From: Diphasiastrum complanatum
Taxonomy: Eukaryota; Streptophyta; Lycopodiopsida; Lycopodiales; Lycopodiaceae
NCBI GenBank assembly: GCA_029204225.1
Contig: CM055111.1
Coordinates: 21,446,639-21,510,638, forward strand
Length of the DNA stretch: 64,000 bases
Direction of reading: 5' to 3'
Of this stretch, positions 23,727 through 35,589 are shown piece after piece (the first letter of the stretch is position 1; the number at the start of each line of letters is the position of its first letter). Made by a program: the position numbers and the translations under genes. The notes under the pieces are model-generated. The model was not told the DNA's origin and made no database searches. It was given only the letters and a program-made list of their open reading frames with translations.

Positions 23727-24638
23727 TGTCAGATTTTAATGCTCAGGACCAAATCCATGGAGTAATGAGCATTTTGAAAGACTCAGCCGAAGTCGACTCC
23801 ATCAACTTCGAAGTCATCAAAGTGTCCGAATTCTGACTTCATCGACTTCGACTTCACCATGTGTACAGTCAAATGTTAACATCCGAAGTGTCTGACATCG
23901 AAGTCATCGACTTCCTCCTGTGTATACTCATCTGATATATACAACATCAACTTACCCAACATCGAAGTAATCGACTACGACTTCTCAAATGCATATACTC
24001 AAATTACTTCATCAAGGTACCGACATCGAAGTATTCGAAGTACCCGACTTACTTCATTCCATCAACTTCTACTTCTCATTTATATACCCATCAACCAAAT
24101 TCATCGACATTACAACAATAACTCCATCAACCAAATTTGCTCCATCAACCGAATTCGTCGACGTATCCGACTTCGTCGACTTAACCGAATTTGCCATCAA
24201 CCGACCTTTGTCGATTCTTTCCATCAAGAAAAAATCGATCCAAATAAACTATCAGAAGTCTTTATGGCAGTTCACCTACTATTGTACATACAATTATTGC
24301 TCTAAGGCGGTTGTAATAAATGCTAAACAGATCTTTTACAAGTAGATATTTTGTAATCAGCTATAACAAACTGATCAATAGTTGAGTTAATTACTAATTG
24401 TTCTTCTCTCAAGTAGATTTCATGGAGCCAGCGTTATCACGCTCAACGACAAGCTGAAACCATTGTACTCATTGTTGATATTAATCAGAGTGCAATTTCT
24501 GTCTCACTATTGTATTGTTCATTTGCGCTTATCTGAATTATTCATCTTGATTATCTCTGCTGCTAACTGTGGCGCTTCCAATCCTACACCCATGCTCGCT
24601 CAAACTTTTGTTGCCAGTCATCCTCTCGATTTACGACA
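23727..24638 (+). repeat. copia A1, 5' LTR
   Basis: It starts TGTCAGATTTTAATGCTCAGG and ends TTTACGACA. Both ends and the block CACTATTGTATTGTTCATTTG near the 3' end match the LTR at 33251-34149. Its middle differs: 23770-24220 is built from imperfect GAAGTC/GACTTC words. It is followed by gag, so it is the upstream LTR of its element. Confidence 0.75.
23770..24220. repeat. degenerate GACTTC/GAAGTC-word repeat inside the LTR
   Basis: The words ATCGACTTC, ATCGAAGTC and CCATCAACC(G/A)A recur irregularly through the middle of the 5' LTR, many of them mutual inverted repeats. The downstream LTR has a different repeat in the equivalent place. Confidence 0.6.
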
Positions 24639-24771
24639 GAGCGGGCAGTTTTGCATTTATATTGTGGATTATCAGTCTTGTTTCTATCAAGACATCGTTC
24701 TAGCGCGCAACCAACAATATTTCGAAATCGTTGTTTCTATCAACGATCTGGCTCAACCAGAATAGATCAGT

Positions 24772-26918
24772 CTTATAGTTCCTCTCTGATTGACAAAATC
24801 GATGGAAATAACTACCATCTCTGGAAGTTCAAGATGAAGGTCATACTACTAGCCAAAGACTTGTGGGACATCGTTGATGGCACAAAACTCAAACCAGAAG
24901 GTGATGCAGCTAACATCACCAAGTGGAGACTAAGAGATGGCAAAGCATTTGCCATGATACTCAAATCAGCCACATACATGCTGCTCAGACCGCTAGGATG
25001 CATGGGACATTCTAGCAACTCTCTACGACATCAGAGACGTTACTTCCAAGCTTCATCTGAGGAAGAAATTCTTCACCCTCAGAATGTCTGATGCAAATAG
25101 TGTTTTGAGCCATCTCAACACTTTCAAAATCTTATGGAGCAAATGACTGCAACTGGCTCAGTCATTGAAGATTCTGATGTTGTTATGACTCTATTATCGA
25201 GTCTACCTGAAGCCTACGGAAATTGGGTCATGGCAATTTCGACCCAGGAGCATCTCACTCTTTCAAGAGTAATTTTGATGCTTCTACAAGAGGAGATCAG
25301 AAGAACTGCATTCTCCTCAGGCTCATGATTGGATCCTCATGCTCTATATTCAAAAAATCAGAAGCTTAGATCCAAGAGATCTACAAAGTCAAAATATATT
25401 GACAAGAAGAGCAACATGCGGTCTGGACCAAATTATGGTTCAGGATCAAATTCAACCTCTTCATTGTTCCAACCAGTGCAAAAATTATAGTGCAGATACT
25501 GTAAGATGACTGGCCACGAAATCAAGGACTGTCAAACTTTGAAGTACAACAACGAGAAGAAGAAGCAGTTCTAGCAGCAAGCAAATTCTGCTACAACCAG
25601 TCACTCAACCCAGCAACAAGAGGAAGATGAAGTAGCCTTCATGACCAAGGTCGAAGAACAACATGATATCGATTCTTGGTACTTGGACTTCGGAGCAACT
25701 CAACCTATGACTCACCATAAGACTGGTTCAAGGATTACAAGCCATTCACCCTCTCAAGAGTTGTGCATCTTGGAGACAACTCATCTCATTCTATGGAAGG
25801 TGAAGGAACAGTCAAAGTCGAATTCAAGAAAGGTGAAGTAAAGTTGTTGTCCAATGTTCTTCATGTTCCTAACCTTACCAAGAATCTACTTTCGATAAGT
25901 AGAATCACGGATTCTGGTCGAAGGGTCGAATTCAATACAGAGGGCTGCACCATACTCGACAAGTCAAGGAAGGTTTTAGCCTTTGGACGAAGTGGCTACC
26001 TCTACAAGCTTAGTCACTGCTATTCGACAAATAGCCAAGCTCTTCACACATCGACTTTTGAATCGATTGATATGTTTTGGCATTTCAGATTAGGCCATCT
26101 AAATTTCAATAGTATTCAGCAAACGTCAACTCAAAATTTAGTGCAAAATCTTCCTTCTATTAGCAAACCGACTTATCCTTGTGAAAGTTGTATCATCGGC
26201 AAGCATGCAAGAAGTCCTTTCATGTCTGATTCAATTCATACTTCTAAAGGTTTGCTTGATCTTGTACATAGCGACATTTGTGGCCCAATGTAGACTGCTT
26301 CGATAGGGGGAGCCCTTTATTTCCTAACTTTCATTGATGATTTCTCTCAACAAATTGTCACCTACTTCTTGTCAAGTTCTTCAAATAGTTCAAGACGTCT
26401 ACTGAAAATCAGACTCAGAGAAAGATCGAGGCTCTACGTACTAATGGAGAGGGAGTAGTCATCTCCACCGAATTCAAGGACTTCTGCAAGGCAAATGGAA
26501 AACATCAACAATACACTACCAGCTACTCACCTCAGTCCAATGGTATAGCTGAAAGGAAGAATCGGTCACTCATCGAGAGTGCCAAGAGCATGATGGCCCA
26601 TGCCTCTCTTCCAAAGAACTTTTGGACAGAAGCTGCTACCACAACAACCTATTTACAAAATCAATCCATCACCAAGGCTTTGAATGGCAAAACATCCTAT
26701 GAGGTGTGGACAGGACCAAAGCCTTCACTCAAGCATATCAGAGTGTTTGGATGCATTGCCTATGCTTAGGTCCTTGATGGCATACAAACTCTACAATGTG
26801 GACACTCAAAAATTGTTCATCAGTAGAGATTTCATTTTTGTGGAAGACAAATCTATCAACCACAAGGGGAAAGCTCCATCGACCTCTAGTCCAAGAGTCA
26901 AAAACTTCGACGCAACCA
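24772..26918 (+). pseudogene. copia A1: gag, protease and integrase part
   Basis: A plus-strand Ty1/copia polyprotein with stops and frameshifts. In order it shows gag (GNNYHLWKFKMK, ALLKD-type helices, LLSSLPEAYGNW), a zinc knuckle near 25495 (CRYCKMTGHEIKDC), protease near 25675 (WYLDFGATQPMTHH; families usually have DSGA, so the motif is altered), the pre-integrase zinc motif near 26080 (HFRLGHLNF, then CESCIIGKHARSPF), a degraded integrase core from 26300, and the linker SRDFIFVEDK near 26835. The sequence departs from the family at about 26918, and the reverse transcriptase half is missing. Its 5' LTR is at 23727-24638. Confidence 0.8.
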
Positions 26919-27412
26919 TGTGCCCTCAGATTTCACACGTGTGGTCACACATGTGATCCGAACCATCCAATCAACAATTGCCATGTGGCATTCACATGTG
27001 GGTCTATAGTGGCCCAATGAAACTTCGACACATGCCATGTTCCAACGAATCAGTTCTTGACACCTGGAAACTATACGGCTTCGCTCGTGGGGCTGTTATG
27101 AGCCAATTGTAGGATGACACATGGGTAGTTGACCGTTTGACTCACACATGTAAAAAACCTATAAATGGCACAATCCCCAAAATTTTTTTTGTCTTTCTCG
27201 GTTTTCTCTCATATTGGTTCTTTGCGCACCTCATTTTCTTATGATTTTCATCACATATCGCTTCTCTATGCGTCCCGTTTGCTCCCTCATTGTCTCATCT
27301 CTCTGTGTGCACACAAGAGTGATACTTCGACCGTACATGTCGCTTCTGTGCGTGCGTAGTATACTCCTTTTTTCACAGATACTCCCCTCTCGCACAGAAC
27401 TGATACTAGGCA
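26919..27412. promoter_or_regulatory. promoter-like leader of an inserted block
   Basis: This segment starts where copia A1 breaks off. It has several CACATGTG-type words (26935-27000) and a TATA-like CCTATAAATGG at 27160, about 250 bases before the ATG at 27413. It could be the promoter of the gene-like block downstream or the end of the element that carried it in. Confidence 0.3.
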
Positions 27413-28640
27413 ATGGCTTCCTCACCTGATTCTAGTCGGGAGTCCTTGTTGTCCATATTTCTCACTGAGTTTGGTATAACTAAGCGCATAGAGTACTTCA
27501 AGTCCCTCTTTCGGCCTTTCTTATATGTATTTAGTATAGCACAGCAAAGTCCGGATGTTTTTTATGACCAATATGTCAGATTCAAGGATATAATCAGTAT
27601 CCCTTTAATCTCTCTATGTGTAATTTGTCGTTTATGCATTTCACTAACCTTGTACATACTTTTTCACATTAGAAGCAGCGGCTAGACATGATGTACACTA
27701 AACTTTTTGACCAATTTAAGAATTCCAATGAATGTAATTGTTGTAAACGAAAATGTCGTTTTCTTGAGTATCAAATTGAATTTGTATTTTTCTTGTTAGT
27801 AAAAATCCCAGTAGAGTCAAATACATCGAAACCCGATATTGAGATCCGTTCATCCTCCAGTACTGAACATTCCATAAAGGATATCAGTCATTTCTTGGTG
27901 GATACTCCTGATAAAGACACTGACTATTTGAGTGTAGATGATAAGCTGAGGGATGCTTTCATTGGCTATAATGCCAATATTGAGAAAAAAATTGCTGATG
28001 TACATGCTAAATGCTTTTTTGATTTGCCGAAATATTATATAAACAAAGATGTGTATATCACAACAACAGATCTCTGTGTTTTTTTTTTATTATCGGGAGG
28101 ATGAGGTGCTTTGTCTATTGTCAAGCACCATTTAGGAGTTCTCTGACATTGTTGATTTTGAAACCAAAGACTTGGTGCCGGGCATTGACTATGATGATGA
28201 AGAAGGTATTCTGACTAGTGAGGAATGTTTGTCCTTGGCTATGGCAAATGTTCGTGATCATGGACGAAGTTTGCCATCTGATGAGAAATTATCTCATTCC
28301 AGGCCCAGCTGGGATTCCCTCATCCATCAGTTATGAAATTTGCAGATGACTCTTCTTCAATAGGTGGTCACAATATAGATCATCCCGATCTAGTTGCAAC
28401 AGATGGTGATGAATGCATAAGTTTTACTGTATGTTTATCTGATGCATGTGTTCTATTAAATTTAATAAACTAAGAACACCAATTTTGTTATGCAGAATAC
28501 ACTTTTGATCGATGACTTTGCTACTCGTCGAGGGGGCTTCAGACAATATTCATCATCTTTCCACAGGGATAGTGGTCTCGGCCACTACTTGAGCCACTTT
28601 CAGAAAATGAAATGTGTGTTGGTCATTCCAAACTTAGTCC
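27413..28640 (+). pseudogene. unidentified gene-like segment
   Basis: Several frames here read like coding sequence rather than chance. An ATG-started frame at 27413-27600 encodes SREPSLLS-like residues followed by ITKRIEYFKSLFRPF. A frame at 27676-28070 contains CNCCKRKCRFLEYQIEF, a Cys/Lys cluster, and ends KYYINKDVYITT. An acidic frame at 28130-28330 contains VPGIDYDDEEGILTSEE, and another at 28498-28655 follows a CAG acceptor. Possible GT/AG boundaries lie between them, but a T-run at 28080 and stops break any continuous model. I know no family with this order. It lies inside a copia-copia junction and may be a captured host gene fragment. Confidence 0.35.
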
Positions 28641-28655
28641 AATTGGAGAGACTAT

Positions 28656-29790
28656 GATAATGGCTGTGAAAGCCTTATCTTATTATCTAGGTGGACATAA
28701 ATTTTCTAAAGCAAATAAAATTATTTCTGTGAAGAGATCGTATGTTTTGAGCATATTAGGATTTGTAGATGGGAATGTACCATAAAGGAATTCCCATTAT
28801 TCATTGTATGCAACGTATATAGAATTGAGTGGTAACAAGAACAATGCGCATCTTCTGGATGCATATGCAAGTAAAGAGTTACTGCATTAGCACAACAATT
28901 GCACAAGATGAAATATTAGATCCCACTGAATGAAACTTTGTATATATTGAATATTATGAATACAATTTACATTTGTAGCATTTTTGTAGCTCTGAATTTT
29001 TAGCTTCTTTGCTACTCAATAAATTTGCAAGCTTTTCTAAATTTGTCGTAATTTGAAGATTTGGTGATCTGTCGGATTTGAACTCTGCGGTAGAACCACT
29101 GAAATAATTGGCAAATATAAATCTGTTTTTCATTGGTTTCTCCATGTTGTATATTTCAATGAAATGTTGTCGGTGCTTGCCAATGTGACTTCTCCATCCC
29201 TTGTGATGACCAGACACTTAGGCTTCTAGATGTGTTTGCAAAAAATGATGTATGATCTCTTAGTATGTGCTGCACGTGTCAAAATCGTAATGTAAGTCTT
29301 ATGCTTTGGATCAAAATATATAGTTGAATTGAAAGCTGCTCCATGTAATGAATGACATGATCTTTTCCCATCCCCAGGGTGGATCAACGGTTGAGATCAG
29401 TAAGATCTGGACTGTAGGCTTGGAAGTGGCCATTGGATATCACATATAAGGACCCGAAGGGCTATGAAGTGAGGAATTGCACTTCTCTTTAATAAAAATC
29501 TTCAAATTGAAATTCGGTGAAAGGGTCCAACTAGTGAAAGTCATTTTGAAGGCTACTTCATAAAGAAGTAGTAGTTCAAAAAGCTGAAAAATCTCTAATT
29601 TGGGCCTCCCTTAGTGTATTTTGGCCAAACGAAGGGCTATGGACTCCAAACGAAGGGCACTCGGACTGTACTTGCAAGTATGGTACCACAAAACAGGAGA
29701 ATGCACTCAGTGGACATCAAATCTCTTTTTTCCCTTTTAAGGAGCGGGTAGTCAGGAGTGTGAGGTAAAAGGCACTTCACATTTGGAAAG
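28656..29790. other. no gene seen; possible LTR promoter
   Basis: A minus-strand frame at 28954-29217 has no known domain. Around 29430-29500 the plus strand shows CACATATAAGGACC followed by AATAAAAATC, the order of TATA box and poly(A) signal in an LTR. It lies about 300 bases upstream of the copia B gag, so it may be that element's LTR. No termini were found. Confidence 0.35.
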
Positions 29791-30470
29791 CGGCTTGGCT
29801 TGCGAAATGCCACCTAAGCAACGGGACGCCCTGGTGTGAAATTTTAGTAGGTCATCAAAATAAGTCATTGACGTTTCCATTTTACCCAAAAACATACTGA
29901 TAGAGCAAGAACTGTGGGATGTCATCACAGGTGATGAGAGAAGACCACCAAATGAAGCGGACATTAAAGTGTTCGATAGGAAGGTGAGGAAAGCTTTGAC
30001 CTTCATCAACTTATCAGTGAAAGACCACATCATCACCCACATAAAGTGATGCCACTACACCTAGACAAACATGGGATGTGCTAAAGGAGCAGTTCGAGAT
30101 GTGAAATCCATCAAGGATTATGTTTCTGAAGTCAAAGCTGAATAGTGCCCGAATGGAGCAAGGAGAGCACATTCAGACTTATATGACTAGAATCAAGACA
30201 ATGAGAGATGAATTGCATTCTATTGGTGAGTGCATACGTGATGTTGAGAGCTAGTGCACAATGCATTGTGCGGCATTGCAGAACCTTATCAGATGTTTGT
30301 AAGAGGGATAGCATCAAGAGAAAGATTACCAACCTTTGATGAGCTCATATAAATCTTGATGCAAGAGGAGCAACAACAAGAGATGGTGAAGGCTAGACGT
30401 CAAAATACTGATGATCAAGCACTTGCGACATGTCAAAAACAAGGCAAAGGCTTGATCTTCGTAGTTCTCC
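29791..30470 (+). pseudogene. copia B gag fragment
   Basis: The plus strand encodes EQELWDVITGDERRPP, KALTFINLSVKDHII, TWDVLKEQFEM and IQTYMTRIKTMRDELHS, the usual blocks of a Ty1/copia gag (UBN2-type), in different frames and with stops. It differs from the gag of copia A1, so it is a separate family. It ends about 15 bases before copia A2 begins, with no protease or integrase of its own. Confidence 0.65.
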
Positions 30471-30484
30471 TTGGATAGATGATC

Positions 30485-33238
30485 CAGGAAAGTCATTCTT
30501 GACAAATCCCGGAAGGTTCTAACCTACGGAAGAAGAAGAGGCTATCTTTACAAACTCAGCCACTACTACTCTTTTAACAGTCAAGCTCTTCACACAACCA
30601 CTTCTGAATTAATTGATATGTTGTGGCATTTCAGACTTGGCCACCTCAATTTCAATAGTATTCAGCAAATGTCTGTTTAAAGTCTAGTACAAGCTCTGTC
30701 GTTTGTCAAGAAGCCCACTTCTCATGCAAAAGTTGTATTATCAGCAAGCATGCTAGAAGCTCCTTTAATTTAGACTCAGTTCATACATCCAAGGGCTTGC
30801 TTGACCTTGTACATAGCAACATTTGTGGCCCGATGCAGACTGCTTTGATATGCAGGGAGCTCTCTATTTCCTAACCTTCATCGACGACTTCTCTCGAAGG
30901 ACTGTTACTTACTTTATGAAGAACAAATCCGAAGCATTCAAATTCTTCAAGCAATTCAAAGCGTCTGCAGAAAACCATACCCAGAGGAAGATCAAGGCTC
31001 TTCGCACAAATAGAGGGGGAGAGTATATCTCCACATAATTCAAGGAGTTCAGCAAGGCCAATGAGATACATCAGCAATTTACAACTAGCTACTCACCTCA
31101 GTCCAATGGTATAGCTAAACGGAAGAATCGGACACTCATCGAAAGTGCCAAGAGCATGTTGGCCCATGCCTCTCTTCCAAAGAAATTTTGGGCAGAAGCT
31201 GTTGCTACAGCTGCCTACTTACAGAATCGATCTATCACCAAAGCCTTGAATGGCAAGATACCTTATGAGGAGTGGACATGATCGAAACCATCACTCAAAA
31301 ATATTAGAGTGTTTGGATGCATCGCTTTCACTTAGATCCCTAAAGATCTAAGAAGAAAGCTAGATGACAAAAATAGGAAAACCATTTTCATTGGCTATTC
31401 CCCAGATCACAAGACATACAAGCTCTACAAACTGGATATTGAGAAGGCATTCACCAGTAGAGATGTCATTTTTGTGGAAGACCGATTCATCGATTACAAA
31501 GGATAAGCTCCATCGACTTCCTATCCCAGAGCCGACAATTTGGAACTCAACATTGATCAACAACTTGAATCCGACTCTGACAAAGAGACAGACCCTCGAC
31601 AAGTCGAAACTTATCAGAGGATCAAAGCTCAACCCAAAAGATCAAACTGATCCAAACAGCCTCCATCCTGATTCATGGATGATCCAGCCTGCTACTTTGT
31701 GCAGGAACCAAACACTGTTTCAGAGGCAATGTCGACACCTGATACTGACCAGTGGAAAGATGCAATGGACACTGAATTTGATTCTCTCATCGAGAATCAA
31801 ACATGGACTATTACTGAGCTACCAAAGGATCGAAATCCAATTCCATGCAAATGGATATTCAAAGAGAAGTATGATGTTGAAGGAAGATTAAATCGATACA
31901 AGGCCAAGCTTGTCGCCCAAGGCTTCTCCCAGATTCCAGATCTAGATTATTCTGAAACCTTCAGCCTAGTTGTCAAACATGCTTTGATTCGCCTACTCCT
32001 CTCCTCTACAGCCGCAACAGACCTTGAAGTCCACCAAATGGATGTCCAGACTACCTTTCTCAATGGGATTATCAAAGAATATGTCGCTCAGGGTCAAGGA
32101 GCACCTAGTATGCAAAATCCACAAGGCTCTCTATGGGTTGAAACAATCACCAAGAGCTTGGTTCCAAAAGATCAACACATTTTTGATAGAGAATGGTTTT
32201 ATTCCAAACTCAGCAAATGTCTACTTCAAGTCTGTACCAGATTACTTCATCACATCACTCTCTATGTAGATGATACAATATTATTCAGTAACAATCTAAA
32301 TCTGATGAAGGATACGAAATGCATGCTGGCCCAAGAATACAAGATGACTGATGGGTCCAGCCCACTATTGTCTCAGAATCCAGATCCAACGAGATCGTCC
32401 CAACAGACTGATTTTTATCAGTCAGCAACGATATCTCAACAACGTGCTGGAAAAGTATGGAATGGCCAACTGCAAACCAAGTTACTTTCCACTCGACCCT
32501 GGACTAAAACTATCAAAGGAACAATTTTCTCAAACTAAGGTAGAAAAGAAGGAAATGAAGTGCTACCCGTTTCAATCCATCATCGGCTCACTGATGTACG
32601 CAATGATCTGCACGCGACCAGATCTTGCATATTCGATCAGTACACTTAGCCAGTTCCTATTAAATTCGGGCCTAACTCACTGGAAAGCACTAACAAAGGT
32701 CATGAAGTACATCCAGACAACAAAAACTCTCAACATCTGCTATGGAAACAGCCAAACCGCAAATATCCTTAAAGCCTACACAGATGCGGATTGGGCAGGA
32801 GATATCGAACTAGAAAATCAACTTTTGGATTTGTATTTTTATACAACCAAGACAATCTCATGGAATAGCCAGAAGCAGACCTCGGTTGCATTATCGTCAA
32901 TGGAATCCGAATACATAGCTGTCACAAATGCAACCAAAGAGGCGATCTGGCTAAGGCAACTCCTAGCAGACCTCAACCTTGCACGAACAATTCCTACAAC
33001 AATCTATTGTGACAATTAAAGCACAATAGCGTTATCTCTCAATCTGAGATTTCAATCTCGAAGCAAACATATCGAAATAAAGTATCATTACCTTAGAGAG
33101 AAAGTGCATAGCAAGGAAGTAGCATTGGTTTTATGCATAACAAACTACATGACAACATATTACTTCACAAAGGCTCTTTCAAAAGAGCAACATCTCGGAT
33201 TTAACGATATGTTAAATTTGAAGATCAAAGTTTTTCAA
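30485..33238 (+). pseudogene. copia A2: integrase, reverse transcriptase and RNase H
   Basis: This plus-strand copy is homologous to copia A1 from the pre-integrase segment on (SHYYSFNSQALHTTTSE, FRLGHLNFNSIQQ). The integrase core runs 30840-31210 (FLTFIDDFSRRTVTYF, NRGGEYIS, SYSPQSNGIAKRKNRT). The reverse transcriptase starts near 31675 (NPIPCKWIFKEKYD, KLVAQGFSQ, QMDVQTTFLNG, KALYGLKQSPRAW) and keeps the catalytic YVDD near 32263. RNase H follows (YTDADWAGD near 32779, SSMESEYIA near 32898, and IEIKYHYLREK). Stops and at least two frameshifts make it non-functional. Gag and protease are missing, and the 3' LTR follows directly. Confidence 0.85.
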
Positions 33239-33250
33239 GATCAGGGGGAG
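33235..33250 (+). other. polypurine tract of copia A2
   Basis: The purine run ATCAGGGGGAG directly precedes the TG of the 3' LTR, as expected for plus-strand priming. Confidence 0.7.
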
Positions 33251-34149
33251 TGTTGGATTTCTATGCTCAGGACAAATCCATTTGGTAATGAGCATCCTGA
33301 AGAATCTATCTCAGTCGACAAATCGGACCCGCCCGACAAATCTTCAAAACAGACGAAGGCCGACATGATATTACGGACCTTCGCATTTTTAAGAATTTTG
33401 TTTTTTTTCTTTTATGCCTTAATCATTTTTAAAACGCTGTCGTCTTTTTCGCCTTTTTTGCATCTTCAGAAAAAATGCGACACTGTGACAAAACTTCATT
33501 TTAAGGGCACTGTCGGGTTTTTTTGCCTTTTTTGCATCTTTGGAAAAAATGCGACACTGTGACCAAACTTCATTTTAAGGACATTGTTGGGTTTTTCGCC
33601 TTTTTCGCATCTTTGGGAAAAATGCAACACTATGACCAAACTTCATTTTAAGGGCACTGTCGGGTTTTTTTGTCTTTTTCGCATCTTCAAAAAAAATGCG
33701 GCATTGTGACCAAACTTCATTTTAAGAGCATTGTCGGGTTTTTTCGCATTTCGCTGCGTTCGCATTTTAAGGCACGTTCGCGTTTTTTGGGTTTCTCCAA
33801 AAGTGGCAGACGACGTAAATTACATTCAATGCTTGTAAGATATTTTTTAAGACACTTGTAAATATATACTACTAGCTGAAGCAAGCAATGTAAGTGTTGT
33901 TTTAACATTATAATCAGAATTCTTCTGTAGCCAACGTTATCACGCTCAGCAAGCTGAAGTTATTACTTCAAGCCATTGTACTCAATGTTGATATTAATCA
34001 GAGTGCAATTTTCTGTCTCACTATTGTATTGTTCATTTGCGCAATTTGTATGAATGATTCATCTTGAATATTTTTGTTGCTAACTGTTGTGTTCGCCTAT
34101 GCTCAAAGCTTCAAGCTTCCGCTGCCGATCATCCCCACGTTTTACGACA
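33251..34149 (+). repeat. copia A2, 3' LTR
   Basis: This 899-base LTR starts TGTTGGATTTCTATGCTCAGG and ends TTTACGACA. Both ends match the upstream LTR at 23727-24638, but the middle is different and contains a 74-base minisatellite. No target duplication pairs the two, as expected if they come from different copies. Confidence 0.8.
33451..33745. repeat. 74-bp minisatellite, four units
   Basis: Units start at about 33451, 33525, 33598 and 33672. Each contains GCATCTT, then AAAATGCGACACTGTGAC and CTTCATTTTAAG. The array lies inside the 3' LTR of copia A2 and is absent from the matching LTR of copia A1. Confidence 0.8.
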
Positions 34150-34960
34150 GTAAGAACATGGGCATTTGTGAGGCAAGAACGATATATGAACTCATTCTAA
34201 TGACATATCATCAACCTTGAAGTTTGGAAAAACGCTAATATATTAAAAGTCAATGAAATTGACAAATTACAATATTTCAACTGCAAAAAAAAGTCAGATC
34301 GTTGGCGTCTCCAATCTTTATGCTTTAAGAAATAGGCAATTGCCCTTTCCACTAGGTTTAGAGGCAATTCTGCATCTGTGTACATTTACTCATATCGTAT
34401 TGGTCTAGCATTTTGGGCTCAATGGAGTATATATATGCCAAGTGTCAATGCAACCTACTAAAACAAGTAAACTACCTACAAAAAAAGACATGACTAGAAT
34501 GCTTATGTGCACATGAGAACTTACATTAGGATGTATATTTTCTTGTATAGTGGAAAGTCCTGGCCTTGAGGGCTTCCCACAATTTGAGATTCAGTCAGTT
34601 TTGACTGCTTGGATTTTCATAGTAGTCTAAGGTTCTCAACATTCTATCTTTTCAAAGTGTAAGGTTGAGGTTTGTTGACAAAAAAATTTTAGTTCCATCT
34701 TGGAAAAATCAACTAAAAAACATAAATCTTGGACTATCCATATGAGAAAACATTCTTGGATTTTCAAATCCAAGAAAGTTTTGAGGGTCGGATCCCCAAA
34801 CCATGGGAAGTTCCAAGCAAGCGGATATTGCATGGCATAAAACACCAAGGTTTGCCACAAAAATTTTAGTCCCAATCCTTGACCTGGCTAGCGGGAGGAG
34901 AGTCACTTCACCTAGTTGTTGGTCTTACGGGTGCCTGTTGTAAAGTTACCTTTACAAGCC
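34150..34960. other. no gene seen
   Basis: AT-rich sequence following the copia 3' LTR. No coding frame or repeat is recognisable. Confidence 0.5.
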
Positions 34961-34967
34961 TTACTTT

Positions 34968-35090
34968 CGGCGCCACCGGCGCCAGTATTGTCCCCGGCGC
35001 CAGCAGCGCCCCTGCTGCTCCCGGCGCCAACAGCACCGGCGCCGCTCCCGGTGCCACTGTGACTAGAATCCAGCCGGCGCCAAGTTCCTA
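34968..35090. repeat. GGCGCC-rich patch
   Basis: GGCGCC, its own reverse complement, occurs at least six times in about 120 bases, mixed with GCGCC and CCGGTGCC. The local GC content is far above the neighbourhood. Further GGCGCC sites occur at about 35628, 35825 and 36013. A plus-strand frame across it (34879-35097) gives Gly/Ala/Pro-rich sequence, probably a by-product of the repeat. Confidence 0.6.
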
Positions 35091-35197
35091 TGGCTGAAAA
35101 TCTTTGATTGGTTCTAGCGAAGTCCAGAGAGCTCAGATCGATGTGCAATCACCTCACACGATCTAGGCATGATTAAAGGAAGCCTGAGGATCAATAA

Positions 35198-35252
35198 ATT
35201 CTAGAGAGAGAAAATGACTTTCTAGAGAGAGAAAATCCTAGAGAGAGAAAAC
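35198..35252. repeat. short tandem repeat CTAGAGAGAGAAAA (x3)
   Basis: Three consecutive units of about 14-19 bases share (T/C)CTAGAGAGAGAAAA. Confidence 0.7.
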
Positions 35253-35589
35253 GTGCGTTGCCAGCCTGGGTAGAGTACTTGGTATGAGGGGAGGTGGCGA
35301 ATCCCACCAATACTATAGGGGAGTGCGGGTTGTAACTCAGGGCGAGCTCCAACCAAGTCTCAGCCTCCCTTGTTGGAATGTTGTCCTGGCAGTTGCCTTG
35401 GCATGCCAGCGCCCCGAAGACTAGGGTCAGTCACACACTTGAAATGTAATCTTCTCAGATTTATCAATAAAGTGGGATTTTCCTCAAACTGACTATGATT
35501 ACCTTCTGGGTTTCAGTGTTCGGTAAAAGCGCCAGTTGTAGGGCCGCTTCAAACTTTTTAATTTGGCACATAGCTGAGGGTCGTATCCC

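Noticed and set aside
33451-33745. Regular repeats that might suggest a CRISPR-like array
   Set aside because: The units are contiguous 74-base direct repeats with no unique spacers, inside a plant LTR; this is a minisatellite.
34879-35097. Gly/Ala/Pro-rich open frame on plus and its minus counterpart
   Set aside because: Both are produced by the GGCGCC repeats; there is no support from motifs or flanking signals.
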